64,000 nt of DNA from Azospirillum sp. OGB3. Lineage in GTDB: Bacteria > Pseudomonadota > Alphaproteobacteria > Azospirillales > Azospirillaceae. A model generated the notes under the pieces. The model had not been told where the DNA came from and ran no database searches. It saw only the letters and a program-made list of their open reading frames with translations. The translations under genes and the position numbers were made by a program. The DNA lies in assembly GCF_014192915.1 (NCBI RefSeq), contig NZ_JACHYN010000002.1, positions 1 through 64,000 on the forward strand, read 5' to 3'. This document shows positions 1 to 9,125 of the stretch, one piece after another (within the stretch, counting starts at the first letter, position 1; every line of letters begins with the position of its first letter).

Positions 1-230
1 AACGGCGGCGGCACGTAGATGACGCTGGCGTTGGCGCCGGTCTTCTCGACCGCGTCGGCCACCGTGTCGAAGACCGGCAGGTCGAGGTGCTTGGTGCCGC
101 CCTTGCCCGGGGTGACGCCGCCGACCATCCTGGTGCCGTAGGCGATCGCCTGCTCGGAATGGAAGGTGCCCTGGGCTCCGGTGAAGCCCTGGCAGATCAC
201 CTTCGTGTTCTTATCGACGAGAACAGCCAT
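1..230 (-). CDS. sucD: Succinyl-CoA ligase alpha subunit (partial, 5' part only)
   Basis: This is the first 76 or so codons of the ADP/GDP-forming succinyl-CoA synthetase alpha subunit. The enzyme interconverts succinyl-CoA and succinate in the TCA cycle and makes ATP or GTP at substrate level. The start is ATG at 230 and the reading frame runs off the left edge. The visible N-terminus begins [18 protein letters not shown] and continues with [12 protein letters not shown] and GGVTPGKGG, which is the CoA-binding Rossmann segment of SucD. The phospho-histidine lies outside the window. It starts one base beyond the sucC stop on the same strand, so the two subunits are almost certainly co-transcribed. 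Confidence 0.95.
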   Translation of the reverse strand, partial: MAVLVDKNTKVICQGFTGAQGTFHSEQAIAYGTRMVGGVTPGKGGTKHLDLPVFDTVADAVEKTGANASVIYVPPP

Positions 231-231
231 C

Positions 232-1428
<1,197 letters not shown>

Positions 1429-1607
1429 CGGGCGTCCATCTGTTTTTATGGTCGGCTGACAGAGTGTGGTCGGCTGACGATGGGCGAAGATCGGGCAGGC
1501 GTTTCCTGCTGGCGGACGCGCCAGGGCGCAAGTCTTCGGGGGAACGAGTCCTTCGGGAAGCCTTACGCCGGCTGGCGCGAACGTCCGCGGTCACTGTACC
1601 ACCGGGC

Positions 1608-1628
1608 GCGGACGGTTCAACCGTCCGC
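1608..1628. promoter_or_regulatory. 10-bp inverted repeat upstream of sucC
   Basis: GCGGACGGTT is followed by one central base and then AACCGTCCGC, a perfect inverted repeat in the mdh-sucC gap. It lies about 180 bp before the sucC start. It could be an operator or an RNA hairpin in a sucC leader, and nothing else in the sequence decides between these. Confidence 0.35.
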
Positions 1629-1663
1629 CCCGGCGCGACAGGGCCGCAGGCCGCCGCGCAGGC

Positions 1664-2713
<1,050 letters not shown>

Positions 2714-2919
2714 CTAGGGGTCCAGCGCCCTGAGATTTCGAGGGCGGTTCCTAGCGCGATTCCGGCCCGAGGGCAAGCGTGACCGCAAGCACGGGGCACG
2801 GAACTGTGCAATCGATTACGGCGAATGGCCGGAACGGCAAACAGGAATTTGGCGTTGCGGGTGCGGCGCACTATTCTTTGGATAGGTTTTCATGGCCGTT
2901 CGGCATGGGGGGAAGAACC

Positions 2920-3429
2920 ATGATTCGCTTTGCACCGGCATTTTGCCTGACCGTGACGCTGGCGCTGGGAAGCGGCGGCGCGGCCTTGGGACAAACCGTC
3001 GCAGACTATGAGGCCGCTCTGGCCAAGGCCCCGTTGAACACGGCGGCGCCCGGCACCGCGGCGACCGGTCCGGCGGCTGCTTCGGCGACCACGGCGGCGG
3101 ATGCCCCGTCGGCCACCGATGTGCTCTATTGCCGGCCCGTGTCAAACTATGTGTACACCTCCGTCCCGCCGGGGGAGCGCAGCGGCATCGTGGTGCCCCT
3201 CGTTGCCTTCGATGGGCCGAGCGACCCGGCGACCCTGCGCAAGCGCGCCCTGTGCGAGACGGTGCGGCAGATGGCGGTGATCCAGTTCGATTCCGGGTCG
3301 GGCGAGGAGATCGTCACCCCGCCGCAGCTGATCGACACCGACCCGTCGCGCCCGCTGTACCAGAACGATCCGACGCTGGCTCCCGACACGGGGCGTGCGC
3401 CGGCCCGCCGGCCGCTGGAAATTCAGTAA
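2920..3429 (+). CDS. Secreted protein of unknown function
   Basis: The ATG at 2920 is chosen because it is preceded by a GGGGGGAAG ribosome-binding site and begins a clear signal peptide (MIRFAPAFCLTVTLALG, then small residues AALG). A longer frame starts at 2779, but its extra N-terminus does not look coding. The mature part is about 145 residues with an Ala/Thr/Pro-rich linker (residues 30-60). A compact domain follows with two cysteines (YCRPVSNYVYTS and LCETVRQMAV) and a Pro/Arg-rich tail. The cysteines could form a disulfide in the periplasm. I do not recognise a named family. Confidence 0.75.
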   Translation: MIRFAPAFCLTVTLALGSGGAALGQTVADYEAALAKAPLNTAAPGTAATGPAAASATTAADAPSATDVLYCRPVSNYVYTSVPPGERSGIVVPLVAFDGPSDPATLRKRALCETVRQMAVIQFDSGSGEEIVTPPQLIDTDPSRPLYQNDPTLAPDTGRAPARRPLEIQ

Positions 3430-3460
3430 CGGAGACCTCGGCGGCGCTTGCTCCGCGGCG

Positions 3461-4690
3461 TCAGGAGCGGACGCCGTAGAGCGCGAGGTGACGGGTCATG
3501 TCCGCCGCGGGCATCGGGTAGTCGGTGCCCTGGCGGGCGTTCAGCACGGCGCGCGGCGGGATGCCTGCGGCGCGGATCTGCACCCGCATGGCGCAGCGCA
3601 TCGAATAGCCCGCCCGCCAGACCAACGCGGTGACGGCGCGTGGGTCGCCGGAGCGCAGGATGTCGTCCACGATCCCCGGATGGACGGCGGCGCGCAGGGC
3701 CAGGGCGGCGCGGATGAAATCCGTTTCGTCCCAGGACAGGGCGTCGCCGAGCGCCGTCTCATCCAACGCGCCCTGGCGGTGCAGGCGGACGGCGCGGCGT
3801 CCCGGTGATTCGGCGGGATCCCGCCCTTCGAACCAGGCGACGCGTCGCCGGGTGACGGCGGCGACCTCCGCCGCGGTGACCGTGTCCAGATCGGTGCGGC
3901 GGCGCAGAAGGTCGGCCACCGAGTCGTCGACGAACTCCGCCAGCCGCAGGGCCAGCCGTTGCGGCAGGGCGGGGCGGCCGGCCAGCTTGGCCTGCCAGTC
4001 CGGATGGCCGCCGGACTGTTCCACCAGATCCTCCAGCCGGTCGTCCGGGATGACCGCGCCGTCGTTGTCCAGCAGGACGCCCGTGGCCTCCGCGTCGCCC
4101 GTGTCGACAATGGCGCAGGACAGCGGCGCGCTGACGGCCGGCCGCCGCGCGATGGCCGACAGCGCCCAGCCGGCGGGGTGGGCGGCGACGATCTCCAGCA
4201 AATCCTCGTCGGTCAGGGTGGCGCAGCAATGCAGGATCGGCTCCGCCACCGAGCGTTCCACGTCGCGGGCCAGCGTGCGCGCCACGGCGGCCGGGGCGCA
4301 GGCGACGTCCTTCAGCGCCCCGGCCAGCGCCATCCTCACATGGGTCGCGTGGTCGCGGGCCAGCCGCTCCAGCGTGCGCAGGGCGGCGGCGGTGGCCTTG
4401 TCCTGGCGGTCCGGCGGCAGGTCGGGCAGCAGCCGGCACAGCTTGCGCGCCAGAAGCGCGCGAACCCCGGCGTCGCCCATGCCGGCCCGCCGCGATTCGA
4501 CCAGCGCCGCGCCGAGGCGGCGGCGGACCGTTTCCGGCGCAGGAGGAGCGGGAGGGGAATCGTCGAACAGATAGCCGAGCAGTTCCGGGTCCACCCCGTC
4601 GTCCGCGGAAGGGATTTCCCGCGGCGCCGAGCGGGCCGCGCCGGGACGGTCGTCCCCTTGATCGGAGTGGGGGGCCTGACGTGGCTGCAT
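3461..4690 (-). CDS. DUF2336 family protein
   Basis: The protein has 409 residues from the ATG at 4690. The open frame extends 53 codons further (to 4849), but that stretch runs into a terminator hairpin and contains no plausible start signal. After a charged, disordered N-terminus of about 60 residues comes a long run of short amphipathic helices. They contain blocks such as ARDHATHVRMALAGALKDV, SVAEPILHCCATLTDEDLLEIV and LAEFVDDSVADLLRR, the HEAT-like pattern of DUF2336. Members are mostly alphaproteobacterial and uncharacterised, probably protein-binding scaffolds. It converges on the secreted-protein gene, leaving only about 31 bp between the stops. Confidence 0.78.
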   Translation of the reverse strand: MQPRQAPHSDQGDDRPGAARSAPREIPSADDGVDPELLGYLFDDSPPAPPAPETVRRRLGAALVESRRAGMGDAGVRALLARKLCRLLPDLPPDRQDKATAAALRTLERLARDHATHVRMALAGALKDVACAPAAVARTLARDVERSVAEPILHCCATLTDEDLLEIVAAHPAGWALSAIARRPAVSAPLSCAIVDTGDAEATGVLLDNDGAVIPDDRLEDLVEQSGGHPDWQAKLAGRPALPQRLALRLAEFVDDSVADLLRRRTDLDTVTAAEVAAVTRRRVAWFEGRDPAESPGRRAVRLHRQGALDETALGDALSWDETDFIRAALALRAAVHPGIVDDILRSGDPRAVTALVWRAGYSMRCAMRVQIRAAGIPPRAVLNARQGTDYPMPAADMTRHLALYGVRS

Positions 4691-4830
4691 CCGGATATCC
4701 AACGAGGGGCCGGTTAACGGGCTGCTAACGGAGCTGAACTTGTCATCGACGCCCGGCGCAAGCAACCAGGCTCTGCGTCCCCGGTCCTTCCGTCGGGTTT
4801 CGGTATCGAAGCGTCGGGAAGCGGAGTTCG

Positions 4831-4910
4831 AAAAGAAAAAGGGCCGCAACCCCGATGGGGCGCGGCCTTGAAGAGTTTAGGGAGGAAACGCACTGCAAAA
4901 GCAGTAACGG
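4831..4910 (-). ncRNA. Candidate small RNA with CCUCCC loop and intrinsic terminator
   Basis: Reading the minus strand from about 4910 there is a small hairpin ACTGC-TTTT-GCAGT and then an unpaired GTTTCCTCCCTAAACTC. A GC-rich hairpin follows (GGCCGCGCCCC against GGGGTTGCGGCC) with the T-rich tail CTTTTTCTTTTC at 4840-4829. Hairpin, single-stranded CCUCCC and terminator is the layout of many alphaproteobacterial trans-acting sRNAs, which block Shine-Dalgarno sequences. There is no open reading frame in it. A promoter-like pair lies just upstream. The alternative is a long leader or terminator belonging to the downstream DUF2336 gene, but its start is 140 bp further on, beyond the terminator. 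Confidence 0.55.
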
Positions 4911-4915
4911 GGCGG

Positions 4916-4945
4916 ATCATAGGCCCAGACCCTGGCGGATGGTAA
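4916..4945 (-). promoter_or_regulatory. Putative promoter of the candidate small RNA
   Basis: On the minus strand TTACCA (4945-4940) is followed after 18 bp by TATGAT (4921-4916). A start about 6-7 nt downstream would put the RNA 5' end near 4909, immediately before the first hairpin. Confidence 0.45.
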
Positions 4946-4960
4946 TACCAAGTTGGTATT
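4944..4960. promoter_or_regulatory. Perfect palindrome overlapping the sRNA -35 (GntR/FadR-like)
   Basis: AATACCAA-G-TTGGTATT is a perfect 8-bp inverted repeat. Its left side is part of TGGTAATACCA (4940-4950), a sequence that also occurs upstream of sdhC at 20310-20320. TGGTnnnACCA is the known shape of operators bound by FadR-subfamily GntR regulators. It overlaps the proposed -35, so it would act as a repressor site. Confidence 0.45.
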
Positions 4961-5242
4961 GGTGCGGTGCGGTGTGCGCATGGCGATGCGGGAATAAAAT
5001 GTTGTTTGCCCAGCGGGTGGGCAGGATTTCGACCGTTTGCACACATTCGAGCCGGATGGGCGGATGATGGGAGCGCAAACGATCAGATTTGGAATATTGT
5101 TTGTAATCGGAGCTATGACGGGTGAAGTCTCACCGGATGTTGAGCCATGTCCATTCGGGCATGCCCTTGGGCGCCGCCTTCCTTGAAGGCAGTTTTGTGT
5201 GTCGGGCGGATTGTTCATGGGGCTGCCGGTCCGCTGGGAAAG
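4961..5242. other. Gene-free stretch between sRNA promoter and lysK
   Basis: These 280 bp have lower G+C than the surroundings (around 55%). No open frame in them has coding-like codon use, and I see no repeat or recognised site. Confidence 0.5.
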
Positions 5243-5278
5243 CCCTCCCCCGCGGCGAACCGGCGGCGCGGGGGAGGG
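5243..5278 (-). terminator. Hairpin downstream of lysK
   Basis: CCCTCCCCCGCG (5243-5254) and CGCGGGGGAGGG (5267-5278) form a 12-bp stem 16 bp past the lysK stop. The T-run is weak (CTTTCCC on the minus strand), so it may act in mRNA protection as much as termination. Confidence 0.5.
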
Positions 5279-5294
5279 AAAAGGGAGACGGTGC

Positions 5295-6863
5295 TCAGGC
5301 GGCCAGCTTCTCGCGGATCAGGGCCTTGGTCTCGTCAAGGCCGTAGAGCTGGATGAAGGAGCCCATGCGCGGGCCGGTGGTCTGGCCGAGCAGCACCTCG
5401 TAGAGCGCCTGGAACCACGCGCGCAGCTCGGTGAAGCCGTGCTCCTTGCCGACCGCGAAGACCTCGTTCTGGACGACGTCGCCCGCCGCGTCGGCGGGGA
5501 TGCCGTCCAGCCGCTTCAGCAGGTCCTCCAGCGCGGCGCGCTCGGCGTCGGTGGGGGCGCGGAAGCGCTTCGTCGGCTTGACCTGATCCTGGTAGTAGCG
5601 GACGGCGTAGCCGACCAGCTTGTCCAGGAAGGGGCTGTTCTCCGGCGTCGCCTCGGGCGCGTAGCGGCTGATGAAGCCCCACATGACGTCCTTGGTCTCG
5701 GCGTTGGCCGCCCCGGCGAGGTTGAGCAGCAGGTTGAAGGACACGTCCGAGCGCACCGCCGGGGCCGTGCCGTTGTGGATGTGCCAGGCCGGGTTCTCCA
5801 GCGCCTTGGCCGGCTCCTCCACCGGCAGCTTGGCGACGAAGGCCAGATACTCGTCCACCGCCCGCGGGATCACGTCGAAATACAGGCGCTTGGCCGACTT
5901 CGGCTTCTGGAACATGTAGAGGGCGAGGCTCTCCGGCGGGGCGTAGGCCAGCCACTCCTCCATGGTCAGGCCGTTGCCCTTGGACTTGGAGATCTTCTGG
6001 CCCTTGTCGTCCAGGAACAGCTCGTAATTGAAGCCCTGCGGCGGGGTGCCGCCGAGGATGTTGACGATTTTCCCGGCCAGCTCGGCCGACGGGATCAGGT
6101 CCTTGCCGTACATCTCGTAATCGACGCCCAGCGCGTACCAGCGCATGCCCCAGTCGGGCTTCCACTGGAGCTTCACATGGCCGCCGGTGACCGGGACCTC
6201 GACCTTCTTGCCGTCCTCATCCTGGAAGACGATGGTGCCGGCGTCCACGTCGCGCTCCAGCACCGGAACCTGCAGCACGCGCCCCGTGGAGGGCGAGACG
6301 GGCAGGAACGGGCTGTAGGTCTGCTGGCGCTCCTCGCCCAGCGTCGGCAGCATGACGGCCATGATCTCGTCATAGTGCCGCAGCACGCCGAGCAGCGCCT
6401 CGTCGAAGCGGCCGGACTTGTACCAGTCGGTGGAGGACTGGAACTCGTACTCGAAGCCGAAGCCGTCGAGGAAGGCGCGCAGCCGCGCGTTGTTGTGCGC
6501 GCCGAAGCTGTCGTGCGTGCCGAACGGGTCGGGGACCTGGGTCAGCGGCTTGCCGAGGTTGGCGGCCACCATCTCCTTGTTCGGGATGTTGTCCGGGACC
6601 TTGCGCAGCCCGTCCATGTCGTCGGAGAAGCAGAAGAGCTTGGTCGGGATGTCGCTCATCCGCTGGAAGGCCTGACGGACCATGGTGGTGCGCGCCACCT
6701 CGCCGAAGGTGCCGATGTGCGGCAGGCCCGACGGACCGTAGCCGGTCTCGAACAGGACGTAGCCTTTGGCCGGCGGCTCCTTCGCGAAGCGCGCGACGAG
6801 TTTGCGCGCCTCCTCGAACGGCCACGCCTTCGCCTGCAACGCCAATTCCCGCTCGCCGGTCAT
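5295..6863 (-). CDS. lysK: Lysyl-tRNA synthetase, class I
   Basis: This 522-residue class I LysRS charges tRNA-Lys. It is unrelated in fold to the class II LysS found in E. coli, and many alphaproteobacteria use it instead. The Rossmann signature is HIGT at residues 49-52, in a [13 protein letters not shown] context. The second signature KISKS is at 290-294, followed by KGNG. The C-terminal part is the alpha-helical domain that recognises the anticodon. The length agrees with the family (about 520-550). It stands alone on the minus strand, followed by a hairpin. Confidence 0.96.
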   Translation of the reverse strand: MTGERELALQAKAWPFEEARKLVARFAKEPPAKGYVLFETGYGPSGLPHIGTFGEVARTTMVRQAFQRMSDIPTKLFCFSDDMDGLRKVPDNIPNKEMVAANLGKPLTQVPDPFGTHDSFGAHNNARLRAFLDGFGFEYEFQSSTDWYKSGRFDEALLGVLRHYDEIMAVMLPTLGEERQQTYSPFLPVSPSTGRVLQVPVLERDVDAGTIVFQDEDGKKVEVPVTGGHVKLQWKPDWGMRWYALGVDYEMYGKDLIPSAELAGKIVNILGGTPPQGFNYELFLDDKGQKISKSKGNGLTMEEWLAYAPPESLALYMFQKPKSAKRLYFDVIPRAVDEYLAFVAKLPVEEPAKALENPAWHIHNGTAPAVRSDVSFNLLLNLAGAANAETKDVMWGFISRYAPEATPENSPFLDKLVGYAVRYYQDQVKPTKRFRAPTDAERAALEDLLKRLDGIPADAAGDVVQNEVFAVGKEHGFTELRAWFQALYEVLLGQTTGPRMGSFIQLYGLDETKALIREKLAA

Positions 6864-7004
6864 GGTAGAGCCCCTTCAAAACTCGACGGAAGTGTAGAAA
6901 GGCAGCGACCCTAGGGCGCAGCGCGCCGTCCGTCAACGGGCGCCGCTTGTCCGTTTCACGGTTCGGGCGCATGTCTGGATGTGGATCACCCGCCGAGGAC
7001 CCGC

Positions 7005-7328
7005 ATGAGCTGGCTGTTTCTGTCCGTCGCCATCGCCTTCGAGATCGTGGGCACCGTCGCCATGAAGATGTCCGACGGCATGACCCGCCTGTGGCCCAGC
7101 CTGGCGGTGGTGGCCTGCTATCTGGTGGCCTTCGCGATGCTGGCCCAGGCGCTGCGCGAGATCGAGGTGGGCGTGGCCTACGCCATCTGGTCCGCGGTGG
7201 GCACCGCGGCCATCGCGGCGATCGGCATCTGGGTGTTCGGCGAGTCGCTGAATTTCCTGAAGCTGGCGGGGATTCTGCTGATCGTCGCGGGGGTGGTCAG
7301 CCTTCGGATGTCGGGGGGCGGGGCGTAG
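7005..7328 (+). CDS. Small multidrug resistance (SMR) family transporter
   Basis: The protein has 107 residues with four predicted membrane helices (about 2-20, 30-50, 57-77 and 84-102). The essential membrane-embedded glutamate of SMR proteins is Glu13 in AIAFEIVGT. The second half has AYAIWSAVGTA and the terminal helix GILLIVAGVVSLRM. SMR proteins export cationic compounds, guanidinium or polyamines in exchange for protons as dual-topology dimers. The start is ATG 7005; the frame is open to 6981, but that ATG would add a hydrophilic tail not usual for the family. The exact substrate (EmrE-like or Gdx/SugE-like) cannot be decided here. Confidence 0.9.
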   Translation: MSWLFLSVAIAFEIVGTVAMKMSDGMTRLWPSLAVVACYLVAFAMLAQALREIEVGVAYAIWSAVGTAAIAAIGIWVFGESLNFLKLAGILLIVAGVVSLRMSGGGA

Positions 7329-7342
7329 GATCCGTCCGCCGG

Positions 7343-8167
7343 TCACGCCTTGATGTCGAGCGCCATGATCTGAGGCATTGGGCCGGCGCCGGCCGCGACC
7401 GCCGGCACGCCGTCGCGGAACAGGGGCATGTCCTTCAGATCCTTGACATAGCCGCCCGTGGCGATGGCCTCCGGCGACTTATCCTTGAGGCGGTCCATGG
7501 CGCCCTTGATCATGGCGACCAGCGGGCTCTCGCTGTCGATATCGTCCGGCTCCCGGCCGCTGCTCCGCATCGACTGCTCGTACCCGAACTGGTTGGCGGC
7601 GCGCTGGACCGCCCAGTTGGCCGATGCCTTCTCCTCGTCGCTGACGCCCTCCAGGAAGGCGACGCCGGCCCGGTAGCGGGACGCGTGATCGTTGCCCGTC
7701 GGGTCCGCGGCCATCATGGCCCGCCCCTGCTGCTGCGACATGATGGATTGGGCGGTGTCCTGCTCGTCCTTGGAAAAGCTGCCGTCGCTGTTGCTGGCGA
7801 TGGCGAAGAGAGCGCGACGGTCGAGCCCGCCATAGACGGTGTCCCAGCTTTCCTGGGTGGCGTGCATGTAGTCCATCGGCTTGCCGTTCGCGGCCAGCTC
7901 CGCGTATTTGGCGTCGATGGCCGCCCGCGCGTCCTTGGCGACGGTTGCGAAATCCTTCTTGCCCACGGTCTGGGTCACCGTTTGGGTCACCAGGGACGCC
8001 TGGGCCGCTTCCGACAGCGTGACGACGGCGGCCGCATCGCCCGTACCGCTGGAGGCGCCACCGGCGGCATCCTTTGCCGCCGCGGCGCTCTTGGAAGCGG
8101 ATGGCGCGGTCGCGAACAGGGGGGCCGGCTGCCGAGCCACACCCACCGATGGTTCCGTGACGTTCAT
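7343..8167 (-). CDS. Hypothetical protein with an EF-hand-like loop
   Basis: The 274-residue frame starts at ATG 8167, preceded by GGGAGAG. It is Ala-rich and largely helical after a disordered first 60 residues. A segment SNSDGSFSKDEQD (mid-protein) resembles an EF-hand calcium loop (D-x-D-G pattern). The part around VVTLSEAAQASLV recalls N-terminal segments of uncharacterised alphaproteobacterial proteins. It has no signal peptide and no membrane helix. I do not recognise a family, and the function is unknown. It converges on the SMR transporter gene. Confidence 0.7.
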   Translation of the reverse strand: MNVTEPSVGVARQPAPLFATAPSASKSAAAAKDAAGGASSGTGDAAAVVTLSEAAQASLVTQTVTQTVGKKDFATVAKDARAAIDAKYAELAANGKPMDYMHATQESWDTVYGGLDRRALFAIASNSDGSFSKDEQDTAQSIMSQQQGRAMMAADPTGNDHASRYRAGVAFLEGVSDEEKASANWAVQRAANQFGYEQSMRSSGREPDDIDSESPLVAMIKGAMDRLKDKSPEAIATGGYVKDLKDMPLFRDGVPAVAAGAGPMPQIMALDIKA

Positions 8168-8319
8168 CAGGCGGCTCTCCCGTTGCCGAGGCTTGCCAAC
8201 GACGAAGGGGGCGGGGCGGCGGACCGCGCCGGAACCATGCATGGCAATCAAGGAAATCTACCACCGGATGCAATACTGGTCGAGAAACAAGTTTTCAGGT
8301 TGAGCGCGCCTGTTGAAAT

Positions 8320-9006
8320 CTAACGGGCGCAATCGGCCAGCCCGTCCCGCTCCACCACCGCCATGCGCCGCTCGATAACGCCGGCCCGCCGCGCCACATA
8401 GGCGCCGGGCGGGTTCGGGGACCAGTTGCGGGGGTTGGGCAGGACGACGGCCAGCAGGGCGGCCTCGCGGCGGGTCAGGGCCGATGCCGGCTTCTTGAAA
8501 TGGTGGCGGGCGGCGGCCTCGGCGCCGTAGACGCCGTCGTCCCACTCCACGCTGTTCAGATAGACCTCCAGGATGCGGCTCTTCGGCCACAGCGTCTCGA
8601 TCAGCAGGGTGAACCACGCCTCCGCGCCCTTGCGGGTCCAGCTGCGGTCCGGCCAGAGGAAGGCGTTCTTGGCGGTCTGCTGGCTGATCGTGCTGCCGCC
8701 GCGCAGTCGCCGCCCCTCCTCGTTGTCCTCGAAGGCCCCCTCGATGGCCGCCCAGTCGAAGCCGCCATGGCCGCAGAACAGCGTGTCCTCCGACGCGATG
8801 ACCGCGCGGGCGAGGTGGGGAGAAATGTGCGACATGGGCACCCAGTCGTGCGCCAGCCCGGAGCCCCCCGCAGCGCGGATCAGCATCAGCGGCGTGGCCG
8901 GCACCGGCACCACGCGGTAGAGCGCCGCCCAGCCGACGCTGAAGGCCACCAGGGCGACGGCCAGGGCCATCAGGAGTCTCAGCAGACGCCGGACCGGAAA
9001 CCGCAT
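8320..9006 (-). CDS. mtgA: Monofunctional peptidoglycan glycosyltransferase
   Basis: The protein has 228 residues: one N-terminal membrane anchor (about 8-30) and a single GT51 domain facing the periplasm. The catalytic glutamate is Glu73 in ASEDTLFCGHGGFDW. The other GT51 motifs follow: RGGSTISQQTAKN, the membrane-near KSRILEVYLNSVEWDDGVYGAEAAARHHF, and LAVVLPNP. There is no transpeptidase domain, which makes it MtgA and not a class A PBP. It polymerises lipid II into glycan strands. It is divergent from the helicase gene at 9126. Confidence 0.95.
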   Translation of the reverse strand: MRFPVRRLLRLLMALAVALVAFSVGWAALYRVVPVPATPLMLIRAAGGSGLAHDWVPMSHISPHLARAVIASEDTLFCGHGGFDWAAIEGAFEDNEEGRRLRGGSTISQQTAKNAFLWPDRSWTRKGAEAWFTLLIETLWPKSRILEVYLNSVEWDDGVYGAEAAARHHFKKPASALTRREAALLAVVLPNPRNWSPNPPGAYVARRAGVIERRMAVVERDGLADCAR

Positions 9007-9125
9007 GCGCTCGACCTCTCCTCTGCGACGCTCAAGGACGGGGGGAGCACTTTCGAGGGGGCGGGCCGATCGGTCAACACGGGTTTGCTCGCATTGCGGC
9101 GACGGGGGCCATTATACTGCGCGCC

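Noticed and set aside
3461..4849. Longer DUF2336 frame starting at 4849
   Set aside because: The extra 53 codons overlap the terminator of the candidate sRNA, contain lower-GC codons and have no ribosome-binding site.
5199..6914. Long plus-strand frame opposite lysK
   Set aside because: Antisense shadow; the minus-strand frame carries HIGT and KISKS motifs of class I LysRS.
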